Positions 17,719 through 25,564 of a stretch of 64,000 nt of DNA are shown piece by piece. Both the position numbers and the translations under genes were made by a program. Location of the stretch: contig NZ_CP099391.1 of assembly GCF_023913515.1 (NCBI RefSeq), positions 1,612,001 to 1,676,000 on the forward strand, in the 5' to 3' direction. The number at the start of each line of letters is the position of its first letter. Positions within the stretch are counted from its first letter, which is position 1. The DNA comes from Natronococcus sp. CG52 (lineage in GTDB: Archaea; Halobacteriota; Halobacteria; Halobacteriales; Natrialbaceae). Below the pieces are notes generated by a model. The model was not told the DNA's origin, ran no database searches, and was given only the letters and a program-made list of their open reading frames with translations.

Positions 17719-18843
17719 ATGCAACCGCGCGACCTGTCCGATCACGTCGCCTACGAGGCGGGTCGAGGCATCGAGGAGGTCGCCCGCGAACTCGGGCGCG
17801 ATCCCTCGGAGTTCATCAAACTCGCCTCGAACGAGAACCCGCACGGGCCCTCGCCGGCGGCCACCGTGGCCATCCGCGAGGCGGCCTCGAGCGTGAGTTC
17901 CTACCCCAAGTCCGCCCACACCGACCTCACCGCTGCGATCGCGGACCGCTGGAACGTCGACGACGCCCAGGTCTGGCTCGCCAACGGCGGCGACGGGGCG
18001 ATCGACTACCTCTCTCGGGCCACGCTCGAGCCCGACGACGACGTGCTCGTTCCCGCACCCGGATTCGCCTACTACGGGATGAGCGCTCGCTTCCACCACG
18101 GCGAGGTTCGCGAGTACACCCTCGAGCGGGACGAGGAGTTCGCACAGTCCCCAGGGAAGGTGCTCTCGGCGTACGACGACGACCGGATCGTCTACCTGAC
18201 CAGTCCGCACAACCCGACGGGTTCGACCGTCGACCTCGCGGACGTCGAGCGGATCGCCGAGGAGACCGGCGACGACACGCTCGTGGTCGTCGACGAAGCG
18301 TACGGCGAGTTCGCCGACGTCGACAGCGCCGTCGCGCTGCTCGAGGGCCGCGACGGCTTCGAGGCTCGCGACGACGTCGCCGTTCTGCGCACGTTCTCGA
18401 AGGCCTACGGGCTCGCGGGACTGCGTCTCGGCTACGCGATCGTTCCGGACGAGTGGGCCGACGCCTACGCCCGCGTCAACACGCCGTTCGCCGCGAGCGA
18501 ACTCGCCTGCCGGGCGGGTCTCGCCGCCATCGACGACGACGAGCACGTCGACCGGACCCTCGAGACGGCGCGCGAGTCTCGCGAGTACATGCGCGAACGG
18601 ATCGACGCGCACGTCTGGCCGAGCGAGGGCAACTTCGTGCTCGTCGCCGTCGGCGACGCGACGGCCGTCGCCGAGGAGACCCGGGAGCGCGGCGTCATCG
18701 TCCGGGATTGCTCGAGTTTCGGGCTTCCGGGCTGTATCCGCGTCACCTGCGGCACCGAGGCGGAGACCGACCGCGCCGTCGAGACGATCAACGCCGTCCT
18801 CGAGGACGTCGCTCCCGAGAGCAGGGAGGTGTCCGAGGCGTGA
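17719..18843 (+). CDS. hisC: Histidinol-phosphate aminotransferase
   Basis: A protein of 374 residues, a class I/II PLP aminotransferase that converts imidazole-acetol phosphate to histidinol phosphate. Typical HisC stretches are FIKLASNENPHGPSP near residue 33, VWLANGGDGAIDYL, TSPHNPTGSTV, VVVDEAYGEFAD and the PLP lysine in RTFSKAYGLAGLRLGY. The C-terminal EGNFVLVAVGDA and FGLPGCIRVTCGT also fit. It leads a three-gene operon: its TGA overlaps the GTG of the next gene, and no other his genes are nearby. Confidence 0.92.
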   Translation: MQPRDLSDHVAYEAGRGIEEVARELGRDPSEFIKLASNENPHGPSPAATVAIREAASSVSSYPKSAHTDLTAAIADRWNVDDAQVWLANGGDGAIDYLSRATLEPDDDVLVPAPGFAYYGMSARFHHGEVREYTLERDEEFAQSPGKVLSAYDDDRIVYLTSPHNPTGSTVDLADVERIAEETGDDTLVVVDEAYGEFADVDSAVALLEGRDGFEARDDVAVLRTFSKAYGLAGLRLGYAIVPDEWADAYARVNTPFAASELACRAGLAAIDDDEHVDRTLETARESREYMRERIDAHVWPSEGNFVLVAVGDATAVAEETRERGVIVRDCSSFGLPGCIRVTCGTEAETDRAVETINAVLEDVAPESREVSEA

Positions 18844-19370
18844 GGGTCGCCGTCACCGGGACCCCGGGGACGGGAAAGACCACCGCGACGAAACTACTCG
18901 AGTCCCGGCTCGAGGACCGCGATGACGCGCTCGAGGTGATCCACCTCAACGAGGTTCTCGAGGCGGAGGGGCTCTACACCGAGGTCGACCCCGACCGCGA
19001 GAGTAAGATCGCGGATCTCGACGGGCTGGCGGCCTGGCTCGACGGCTCCGGAGAGGCGGTGATCGAATCTCACCTCGCCCACCACTTCGCGGTCGACCGC
19101 GTCGCCGTCCTGCGCTGTCACCCCGAAACGCTCGAGGAGCGCTTGCTCGAGCGCGGCGAGACGGACGCCAAGGCGAGCGAGAACGCGGAGAGCGAGGCGC
19201 TCGACGTCATTCTCGCCGAGGCGGTCGAGGAACACGGACTCGAGTCGGTGTACGAGATCGATACGACCGAGCTGGCCCCCGAGGAAGTCGCGACCGAACT
19301 CGACGCGGTCGTCGCGGACGAGCGAGAACCGACCGCCGGCGAGGTCGACTTCGTGGGGTATCTCGGATGA
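18840..19370 (+). CDS. AK6/Fap7-type nucleoside monophosphate kinase
   Basis: A protein of 176 residues. It starts at a GTG that overlaps the hisC stop (GTGA), and MRVAVTGTPGTGKTTATKLL is a canonical P-loop. VIHLNEVLEAEGLYTEVD matches the archaeal/eukaryotic AK6 (Fap7, hCINAP) family, which has adenylate kinase/ATPase activity and helps final maturation of the small ribosomal subunit in eukaryotes. The LID-like LRCHPETLEERLLERGE follows. The C-terminal third is acidic. It is translationally coupled to both neighbours. Confidence 0.85.
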   Translation: MRVAVTGTPGTGKTTATKLLESRLEDRDDALEVIHLNEVLEAEGLYTEVDPDRESKIADLDGLAAWLDGSGEAVIESHLAHHFAVDRVAVLRCHPETLEERLLERGETDAKASENAESEALDVILAEAVEEHGLESVYEIDTTELAPEEVATELDAVVADEREPTAGEVDFVGYLG

Positions 19371-19978
19371 CGCTCGACAAGCTTCGTCCGTACGTCTCGC
19401 GCTTTCTGGATCCGTTCGTCAGGGGGTTCGACCGCGTCGGAATGACCCCCGACGGCGTCAGCCTGCTGGCGTTCGGGACGGCGGTGCTGGCCGCACTCGC
19501 GTTCCTGCTCGGCGGCCGGGCGGATCCGATCTGGTTCGTCGCCGCCGCGACGCTGGTCTTTCTGAACGGCTGGCTGGACATCATCGACGGCGCGCTCGCA
19601 CGCGAGCAACAGACCGCCTCAGCGGGCGGGGACCTCCTCGACCACGTCATCGACCGCTACGCCGACATCGTCATCATCGGCGGGCTTGCCGCCGGCGTCG
19701 GGGACTACTTCCTCGGCTTCCTCGCGGTGACGGGCGTCGTGATGACCTCCTATCTGGGAACGCAGGCCCAGGCCGTCGGTCTCGACCGGGTCTACGGCGG
19801 ACTCGTCGGCCGCGCCGACCGGCTGGCGATCATCGGCCTCGTCGGCTTCCTCGCCTATCCGCTCTCGGGCGAGTACGGCGGGCTCACGCTGATCGGCTGG
19901 CTGCTGGTCTTTCTTGCAGTCGTCGGCCACCTGACCGCACTCCAGCGGTTCTACTACGCCTGGGTGGCACTCGACTGA
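19367..19978 (+). CDS. CDP-alcohol phosphatidyltransferase family membrane enzyme
   Basis: A protein of 203 residues with about six membrane helices. The family motif D-x2-D-G-x2-A-R-x8-G-x3-D-x3-D is visible as DIIDGALAREQQTASAGG then DLLDHVIDRYAD. These enzymes exchange CMP for an alcohol on a lipid head group. The haloarchaeal members include archaetidylglycerol- and archaetidylinositol-phosphate synthases; which one this is cannot be read from the sequence. The ATG overlaps the preceding stop (ATGA), making a hisC-kinase-lipid enzyme operon. Confidence 0.88.
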   Translation: MTLDKLRPYVSRFLDPFVRGFDRVGMTPDGVSLLAFGTAVLAALAFLLGGRADPIWFVAAATLVFLNGWLDIIDGALAREQQTASAGGDLLDHVIDRYADIVIIGGLAAGVGDYFLGFLAVTGVVMTSYLGTQAQAVGLDRVYGGLVGRADRLAIIGLVGFLAYPLSGEYGGLTLIGWLLVFLAVVGHLTALQRFYYAWVALD

Positions 19979-20011
19979 TCGCGGTCCGCGCTCTGGGACT
20001 GCGCCGCATGG

Positions 20012-20017
20012 TTTATC
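20012..20017 (+). promoter_or_regulatory. TATA-like box of the MBF1 gene
   Basis: TTTATC is 25-30 nt upstream of the ATG at 20,042, consistent with a leaderless transcript. Confidence 0.4.
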
Positions 20018-20041
20018 ACTCGCCGCGATATAGATTCCTCC

Positions 20042-20587
20042 ATGGTTCAATGCGAGATGTGTGGCACCGAGACGTCGTCTCCGAAGACGATCAAGGTCGA
20101 GGGTGCGAAGCTGGACGTGTGTTCGAACTGTACCGATTTCGGTACCGAAGTCAAGCAGTCCTCCTCGAGTTCGAGCACGTCGACGAAGTACTCGACCGGC
20201 TCGAGTTCGTCCTCGAGTTCGAGCTCCGGCGGAACGTCGACGAGCGGTGGTTCGAGCTCCTCGAGTTCCGGTGGCTCGCGCCGACAGGACATGTTCGACG
20301 ACATGGACGAACTCGCGACCGATTACGACGAGCGCGTCCGGAACGCTCGCGAGCAGAAGGGGCTCAGCCAGTCCGATCTCGCGAACGAACTCAACGAGAA
20401 GGCGAGCCTCATCCGAAAGATCGAACGTAGCGATACGCTTCCGAGCGACCAGGTGCAGTCGAAACTCGAGAGCTTCCTCGAGATCGACCTGAGCGCCGAG
20501 GGCGCCTCCGCCGACGACTCGGAGTGGTCCGGCGGCTCCTCGTCGGGGAGTTACACGCTCGGCGACGTCGTCAAGCGAAAGGACTGA
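20042..20587 (+). CDS. MBF1-like transcription factor (zinc ribbon plus HTH_3)
   Basis: A protein of 181 residues. Residues 1-35 form a zinc ribbon (MVQCEMCGTE, LDVCSNCTDF). A Ser/Thr/Gly linker of about 45 residues follows. The last 90 residues carry a Cro/C1-type HTH (NAREQKGLSQSDLANELNEK, SLIRKIERSDTLPS). This is the architecture of archaeal multiprotein bridging factor 1, a general coactivator that also binds ribosomes. The linker is much more serine-rich than in most archaeal MBF1 proteins and is encoded by repeated TCG/AGC-type codons, so its length may vary between strains. Confidence 0.88.
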   Translation: MVQCEMCGTETSSPKTIKVEGAKLDVCSNCTDFGTEVKQSSSSSSTSTKYSTGSSSSSSSSSGGTSTSGGSSSSSSGGSRRQDMFDDMDELATDYDERVRNAREQKGLSQSDLANELNEKASLIRKIERSDTLPSDQVQSKLESFLEIDLSAEGASADDSEWSGGSSSGSYTLGDVVKRKD

Positions 20588-20661
20588 GGCGGACTCGGCG
20601 TCGGTGCGGCCAACTGACGTGACTCGCAAGCTATTTCTTTCCTGCGGCGGGCGTCTCTCCT

Positions 20662-21306
20662 ATGTTCGTTCTCGTCAACCTGAAGACGTACCCGTGTGAT
20701 CCGATCGACGTCGCGGAAGCCGTCCGTGACGTCGACGAACGCACAGACGCGCGTCTGGCCGTCGCGCCGCAGGCCGCTCACCTCGAGCGCGTCGCCGAGA
20801 CGGGCGTCGAGACGTGGGCCCAGCACGTCGATCCGATCGAGCACGGCAGTAACACCGGCCACACGCTCGCCGAGTCGGTCGCTGACGCGGGTGCGGTCGG
20901 AACGCTGATCAACCACTCCGAACGGCGGCTGAAGTTGGCCGACGTCGACGGCTCGGTTCGTGCGGCCGACCGTGCGGGCCTCGAGACGGTTGTCTGTGCC
21001 AACAATCCGGCCCAGATCGGCGCCGCGGCGGCGCTCGGCTCCGACGCCGTCGCCGTCGAACCGCCGGAACTCATCGGAACCGGGACGCCGGTCAGCCAGG
21101 CCGACCCCGACGTCGTCGAGGACGCCGTCGACGCCGCCGCGAGCGTCGATTCCGACGTCTCGGTGCTGTGCGGTGCCGGAATCAGTACCGGCGACGACGT
21201 CGTCGCCGCGGCCGACCTCGGCGCGGAGGGCGTGTTGCTCGCGAGCGGCGTCGCGAAGGCCGACGATCCGACGGCCGCCCTCGAGGACCTCGTGGAACCG
21301 CTCTGA
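20662..21306 (+). CDS. tpiA: Triosephosphate isomerase
   Basis: A protein of 214 residues, the short archaeal form of the glycolytic/gluconeogenic isomerase that interconverts glyceraldehyde 3-phosphate and dihydroxyacetone phosphate. [10 protein letters not shown] carries the substrate-binding Lys, [12 protein letters not shown] the catalytic His, and [17 protein letters not shown] the catalytic Glu. [13 protein letters not shown] and [14 protein letters not shown] make the phosphate-binding loop. It follows MBF1 by 75 bp. Confidence 0.95.
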   Translation: MFVLVNLKTYPCDPIDVAEAVRDVDERTDARLAVAPQAAHLERVAETGVETWAQHVDPIEHGSNTGHTLAESVADAGAVGTLINHSERRLKLADVDGSVRAADRAGLETVVCANNPAQIGAAAALGSDAVAVEPPELIGTGTPVSQADPDVVEDAVDAAASVDSDVSVLCGAGISTGDDVVAAADLGAEGVLLASGVAKADDPTAALEDLVEPL

Positions 21307-21324
21307 GCCGGCGCGACCGATCAC

Positions 21325-21330
21325 TTTTTT
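21325..21330 (+). promoter_or_regulatory. T-rich box before the 21,354 gene
   Basis: TTTTTT lies 24-29 nt before the ATG at 21,354, the same geometry as at 43,176, 57,606 and others. Confidence 0.35.
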
Positions 21331-21353
21331 CGACGCCGAACCAATGCGGCGGT

Positions 21354-21752
21354 ATGACATCGGAGCCACCGGTCGGCGTCGCACTCGAGAACCGCCTCAT
21401 GAGCAACGGAATCTACGTGACGGACGTCGCGTGGCTCGACGACGATTCGGACGCTGACGATCTGCCTCGAGACGGCACGGGGCTGACTCTCACGTACGAA
21501 ACCGTCTCCGAGTCGTCGGCCGTGACGAGCGACGAGGTGAGCGCCGTCGTTCGGACGCTCCTGTCGATCGCCGAGGAGCGAGAGTGGACACCCGGTCGCC
21601 TCGAGGTGACCTCGCGGACGACCGACGGCGCACTGCGCGGTCGCTGGCACGTCGAGGCGGAGTGGTTCGCGGGGCTCGGAACGGAACTCTCGGAGATCGA
21701 GTTCTCCCAGCGGGTTCTCGAGACGATCGGCGACGTGTCGGACGACGCGTAG
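21354..21752 (+). CDS. Uncharacterised acidic protein
   Basis: A protein of 132 residues that I do not recognise. The region GVALENRLMSNGIYVTDVAW near the start, LTLTYETVSESSAVTSDEVS in the middle and RGRWHVEAEWFAGLGTELSE later suggest a small alpha/beta fold in which a four-stranded sheet alternates with two helices. No cysteine or metal motif. It is preceded by its own T-rich box and followed by the TIR gene after 65 bp. Confidence 0.65.
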   Translation: MTSEPPVGVALENRLMSNGIYVTDVAWLDDDSDADDLPRDGTGLTLTYETVSESSAVTSDEVSAVVRTLLSIAEEREWTPGRLEVTSRTTDGALRGRWHVEAEWFAGLGTELSEIEFSQRVLETIGDVSDDA

Positions 21753-21817
21753 ATTCCGACCGAAATAAACACGAACGTTGATACGTATCTGGGGTCATAC
21801 TTTTCGTAGATTCCGCT

Positions 21818-22429
21818 ATGACCGGAGAACAGCTCTACGTCTCGCACGCATCCGCCGATCTCGACCTGGTCCAGAACCTGTTCTCGACGGTCAGGAACTT
21901 CCCCGTCGGCGTCCACGTCGCGCTCGAAGAGGTCGAATCCGGACGCTCGCGCAAGCGACTCGAGGGGCGGATCGCGAACAGCAACGTCGTCGTCGCGGTG
22001 TTGACGGAGCGGTCGGCCGACAGCCGGTGGGTCAACCAGGAGATCGGGTACGCGCTGGCGAAGGGAATCCCCGTCCTACCGCTGTACGCCGACGCCGATC
22101 TCCGGGGCGGATTTCTCACCGATATCGAGGGCGTGGCGATCGATCGAGACGATCTCTCGCGGACGATCTTCGAACTCCTCTGTCGGCTCCGGCGGGAACT
22201 CGCGCCGCTGGGCGCGCTCTCGGTTCCGAACTGGTACGTCCAGTTTACGTGCACGAGCGTCCGGTGTACGCACCCCGTCGTCCTCGAACTCGAGGCGGAC
22301 CAGTCGAAGCTCTGGAAGCTTCACGAGCACGGCAAACTGCTCTCCACCTCGTGTGCGGACTGCGGGGCGACGTACGCCTTCGATCCGGCGACGATCGGGT
22401 ACGTCCGCCGCGAAAACGCCGTTCAGTGA
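21818..22429 (+). CDS. TIR-domain protein with C-terminal zinc knuckles
   Basis: A protein of 203 residues. Residues 1-125 form a TIR_2-type domain: LYVSHASADLDLVQNLF, ALEEVESGRSRKRLEGRI, NVVVAVLTERSADSRWVNQE and GIPVLPLY. E75 in WVNQEIGYA is in the position of the catalytic glutamate of NAD-cleaving TIR domains. Residues 139-200 carry two Cys pairs (C145/C150 and C179/C182) that could bind zinc. In prokaryotes stand-alone TIR proteins act in NAD+ depletion or signalling during anti-phage defence, but single genes without a known partner also occur. It converges with, and overlaps by 7 nt, the J-domain gene. Confidence 0.8.
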   Translation: MTGEQLYVSHASADLDLVQNLFSTVRNFPVGVHVALEEVESGRSRKRLEGRIANSNVVVAVLTERSADSRWVNQEIGYALAKGIPVLPLYADADLRGGFLTDIEGVAIDRDDLSRTIFELLCRLRRELAPLGALSVPNWYVQFTCTSVRCTHPVVLELEADQSKLWKLHEHGKLLSTSCADCGATYAFDPATIGYVRRENAVQ

Positions 22430-23079
22430 TCGCTCTCCCGAAGCCTGTCGTAGGCGTCCGTGACCAGCTTGAACGCGGATTTGCTCCCGCTCTCCCGGTC
22501 GGGATGGGCGCGCTTGACCTGCTCGTGGAACGCCGTACGAAGCCGATCGGCGTCGGCTCCCGATTCGACGCTGAGGATCTCTCGGGCTCGTTCGCGCCGC
22601 ATCGCGACGCGTTTGAGCACGCCGCGGTCCTCGGCCTCTACCTTGCACGACGAGCAGAGTCGCTCGGTCCGGTCGTCGATCGTCGTGGCGAGAAACAGTT
22701 CCTCGGCGACCCACTCGGCACACTGGCTACACCGGTTCAGGGCCCTGTCGGGTTCGTCCGCCGATTCCGTCTCGTCCCCGTCCGCTTCGCCGGGAACCTC
22801 GTCCGTACACGACGGACAGCAGGTCACGACGGTGCCGTCGTCCAGGACGAGTTCCTCGAGGTCCCGGCGTCGGAACGTTCCCGCACAGCCGTCGCACGTC
22901 CCGCGTCGGCTGTCCGGCGTGTCGGGCGTTCTGGCAGCGTTACGAGCGTGGGGTTCACACGACGGACAGCAGGCGACTCGATCCCCGTTCGGCATCGTCA
23001 CCGCCGTCAATCGTTCCAGCGCGACCTGGCGGCCGCAGCCGTCACAGCACGCTCGACGTTCGCCGGCCACACTCATCAC
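22423..23079 (-). CDS. Multi-zinc-knuckle protein with C-terminal J domain
   Basis: A protein of 218 residues. Three CxxC...CxxC modules follow one another: CDGCGRQ with CCPSCEPH, CDGCAGTF with CCPSCTDE, and CSQCAEW with CSSCKVE. The last 60 residues form a J domain (RAREILSVESGADADRLRTA, VKRAHPDRESGSKSAFKL) with the HPD triad needed to stimulate DnaK. The usual DnaJ order is reversed here, with zinc first and J last. It could target clients to Hsp70 through the zinc part. Two ATGs in tandem (23079, 23076) leave one residue of uncertainty. Confidence 0.8.
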   Translation of the reverse strand: MMSVAGERRACCDGCGRQVALERLTAVTMPNGDRVACCPSCEPHARNAARTPDTPDSRRGTCDGCAGTFRRRDLEELVLDDGTVVTCCPSCTDEVPGEADGDETESADEPDRALNRCSQCAEWVAEELFLATTIDDRTERLCSSCKVEAEDRGVLKRVAMRRERAREILSVESGADADRLRTAFHEQVKRAHPDRESGSKSAFKLVTDAYDRLRESDH

Positions 23080-23472
23080 GCGAGTGATTTATCTTCTTCC
23101 TACTTCAGTGCTGTCTCCGTTCGATCCGCCGCGGCGGGCAGCACCGACGTCCGCTAGGAAGCGCTTACGCGGCCACCGCTCGGGTTGCACGGAGCGAAAG
23201 GGACAGATTAACGAAGTTCGAAGTGGCCGTACGAACGCTCGTGCGAGGGAATCCTCGCACGGAGACGCGTCTGTCCGTCGGACGGTCCCCGGTGACTCCT
23301 CGGTGACTCCTCGGTGGCACCTCGCCGGCCCCTCCTCTGTCAGGTCTTCGGCGGTGGCCGGTCGAAACAGCCGCTTTCGATCGCTGACGGCGGTCGGACG
23401 CGCTGCAATGGGCGGACGACGTTCTCACCCCGGACAGCAAATCGTATAGTGTCGGAGGGCCGAGTTCGGCGT
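23080..23472. other. Spacer with a threefold 11-bp tandem repeat
   Basis: No supported gene. The segment 23,290-23,322 holds CGGTGACTCCT twice and then a one-sided variant CGGTGGCACCT. The rest is ordinary GC-rich sequence. Confidence 0.4.
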
Positions 23473-23901
23473 ATGGACGCCGCAGTTCGCTCGAACAACC
23501 CAGGTGGTGCTCTCGACCGGGAGACGATCGCACTCGGCGGCGCGGACGTCGCGCTGCTAGCCGGGATACTTCTCGTCGGACAGCGGAGCCACGGCGTCAA
23601 CCCGCTCGCGGAACCGCTCGTAGCGCTCGAAACGGTGATCCCGTTCGTCGCCGGCTGGCTGGTCATGGCGACGCTAGCGGGCGTCTACGCGTCCGGTGTT
23701 TCGTCGTCGGTGGCTCGAACGGCCCGCACCACGACGGTCGCTTGGATCGCGGGGGCGAACGTCGGACTGCTCCTTCGGGCGTCGCCGCTGTTCGACGGCG
23801 GCGCGGCCTGGCCGTTCCCGCTCGTGATCACCGGGTTCGGACTCCTCGCGCTCGTCGCCTGGCGAATCGGATACGCGGCGTACGCCGGTTCGCGCTCGTA
23901 G
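23473..23901 (+). CDS. DUF3054 family membrane protein
   Basis: A protein of 142 residues with four predicted helices. VALLAGILLVGQRSHGVNPL followed by ETVIPFVAGWLVMATLAGVY and the later TTVAWIAGANVGLLLRASPL are the DUF3054 pattern. The role is unknown. The ATG at 23,473 was chosen because the family begins shortly before the first helix; an upstream in-frame start at 23,314 would add an unlike, Arg-rich stretch. Confidence 0.8.
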   Translation: MDAAVRSNNPGGALDRETIALGGADVALLAGILLVGQRSHGVNPLAEPLVALETVIPFVAGWLVMATLAGVYASGVSSSVARTARTTTVAWIAGANVGLLLRASPLFDGGAAWPFPLVITGFGLLALVAWRIGYAAYAGSRS

Positions 23902-23979
23902 ACGCGCTCACCGTTCTTCCGTTTTCGTCTTCGTATCGATGTGCTTTGGCCGTCTCGAGTGAAGGACCTATCACGATCC

Positions 23980-24018
23980 GTATACACTGTGTTCCGTGCC
24001 GAAATAAAAAGTGTATAC
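23980..24018. repeat. Perfect 9-bp inverted repeat in AT-rich spacer
   Basis: GTATACACT (23,980-23,988) and its exact reverse complement AGTGTATAC (24,010-24,018) are separated by 21 bases. It is downstream of DUF3054 and could be an operator or a transcript hairpin. No T-run follows directly. Confidence 0.6.
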
Positions 24019-24085
24019 GATTATTATGGTTCCTTCGAGGAATCTCTCCGGACGATCACTGACGAGGACGGCCCCGTCCGGCGGT

Positions 24086-24114
24086 TGATAATAGGAGAAG
24101 GTATATTATTATCA
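24086..24114. repeat. Perfect 8-bp inverted repeat
   Basis: TGATAATA (24,086-24,093) and TATTATCA (24,107-24,114) flank a 13-base spacer. It lies in the same AT-rich gap (23,902-24,255), which has no supported gene. Confidence 0.55.
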
Positions 24115-24255
24115 GATGACGTACCAAGATAGCTGGCGTATTAGGATAAATGTTCTTTCCAGGACCCCAGAATAATCTTCTCATAAGTTATAGCTAACCA
24201 GCACTGCAAATTCAAATTAGAAACGAATCCACCATGGGGGAATTATGGGGAACAC

Positions 24256-24261
24256 TTATAT
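24256..24261 (+). promoter_or_regulatory. TATA box of the small membrane protein
   Basis: TTATAT lies 29-34 nt before the ATG at 24,290, which favours that start over in-frame ATGs at 24,245 and 24,263 that would be upstream of or inside the box. Confidence 0.45.
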
Positions 24262-24289
24262 GGATATTCCTCATACTATAGAGTACATT

Positions 24290-24505
24290 ATGGCTGGATA
24301 TTACGACATTGTTCTTGGGTTGATCCCGGTCGCACTGCTCGGAATCACCGCTGCACTGATGGTCGTGGGCCTTTCGCTAACCACAGCAGTCCCGATCGGT
24401 TCGGTCGTTTCGATGGCGATTATCGGCCACGCAATGTTCGTCAATACACCCGCTGACGTCGCCGACGAGCCGAAGTCGGCTCGGCCGCCGCTCAACGCGG
24501 ACTGA
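24290..24505 (+). CDS. Small two-helix membrane protein
   Basis: A protein of 71 residues from the chosen start. Helices lie at about 5-25 (DIVLGLIPVALLGITAALMV) and 33-52 (TAVPIGSVVSMAIIGHAMFV), ending NTPADVADEPKSARPP. The GLIPVALLGI and IGHAMFVNTP pieces recur in small haloarchaeal membrane proteins of unknown function. A T-rich stretch (about 24,516-24,534) follows the stop and may end transcription. Confidence 0.65.
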   Translation: MAGYYDIVLGLIPVALLGITAALMVVGLSLTTAVPIGSVVSMAIIGHAMFVNTPADVADEPKSARPPLNAD

Positions 24506-24513
24506 TTCAGTCT

Positions 24514-24534
24514 TTCATTCCCCTTCTTTTTCTC
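24514..24534 (+). terminator. T-rich transcript end candidate
   Basis: Nine bases after the stop at 24,505 begins a run of pyrimidines with several T clusters (TTTC, CTTCTTTTTC). Archaeal terminators are often such T-rich tracts without a hairpin. Confidence 0.3.
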
Positions 24535-24556
24535 TCTCGCCGTCGTTTCGCTCGTT

Positions 24557-25555
24557 ATGACCGAGACGCTGTTTCTCACCAGCGGAGACGTCGCTGACCT
24601 CGCATCGCCCGCAGAGTACGTCGCAGCCGTCCGAGAGGGGTATCGCCAGCGCGGCGAGGGCGCCTCCGCCCAGCCGCGGTCGAAGTTCCTCCGGGCCGAC
24701 CCCGAGGGGATGTTCACCAGCTACGCCGCCATCCTGCCGGATACCGGCGCGATGGGCGGCTACATGTACAGCGCCGGATTCGGGGCCGGCGACGCCTGGT
24801 TCATGACGCCGCTGTTCGACGCCGACAGCGGCGAACCGCTCGCCCTGCTCGACGGGGCGAGCATGAATCCCTTCAAGACCGGCGCCGTCGGCGCCGTCGG
24901 CGTCGACGAACTCGCGCGCGAGGACGCGGAGACGCTCGCGGTCATCGGCAGCGGCGCACAGGCCCGTGGGCAACTCCGCGCGACGGCGACCGTCCGCGAG
25001 CTCACCGACGTCCGCGTCTACTCGCCGACGCCCGAACACTGCGAGGCGTTCGCCGCGGACTTCGACGCGGAACTCGAGGCCGACGTCCACCCCGTCTCCT
25101 CGAGCGCGGACGCGCTCGCCGGCGCGGACGTCGCGATCACGGCGACGAAGGCGAGCGACCCGGTGTTCGACGGCGACGACCTCGAGCCCGGAACGCACGT
25201 CACGGCGATGGGCCAGTACAGCAGGGACGAGCGCGAACTGGATACGACCACGATCGAGCGGGCGACGTACGTCCCCGACCTGCGGGAGCGGGCGACGTTC
25301 GACGCGGGATCGTTCCTCGCGGCACTCGAGGCGGGCGTCGTGAGCGAGGACGACATCCACGCGGAACTCGGCGAGGTCGTCGCCGGGAACGCACCCGGCC
25401 GCACGGACGACGAGGAGATCACCGTCTTCGATAGCGGCGGTACCGGGATCGAGACGGTTGCCGCGGCGTACATGCTCTACGAGAAAGCGCTCGAGGAAGG
25501 GGTCGGTACCGAGATCTCGTTTGCACCGGCGAGCGAGGCGCTGACGGGCGACTGA
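24557..25555 (+). CDS. Ornithine cyclodeaminase / alanine dehydrogenase family protein
   Basis: A protein of 332 residues of the mu-crystallin/ornithine cyclodeaminase family. RSKFLRADPEGMFTSYAAIL and GGYMYSAGF supply the substrate end. LLDGASMNPFKTGAVGAVGV has the conserved Lys/Thr region, and ETLAVIGSGAQARGQLRA is the NAD(P)-binding motif. The family includes archaeal alanine dehydrogenase and enzymes acting on ornithine, lysine or ketimines. The residues here do not settle which. It has its own upstream region and no obvious partner. Confidence 0.85.
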   Translation: MTETLFLTSGDVADLASPAEYVAAVREGYRQRGEGASAQPRSKFLRADPEGMFTSYAAILPDTGAMGGYMYSAGFGAGDAWFMTPLFDADSGEPLALLDGASMNPFKTGAVGAVGVDELAREDAETLAVIGSGAQARGQLRATATVRELTDVRVYSPTPEHCEAFAADFDAELEADVHPVSSSADALAGADVAITATKASDPVFDGDDLEPGTHVTAMGQYSRDERELDTTTIERATYVPDLRERATFDAGSFLAALEAGVVSEDDIHAELGEVVAGNAPGRTDDEEITVFDSGGTGIETVAAAYMLYEKALEEGVGTEISFAPASEALTGD

Positions 25556-25564
25556 AGGCGGAGG

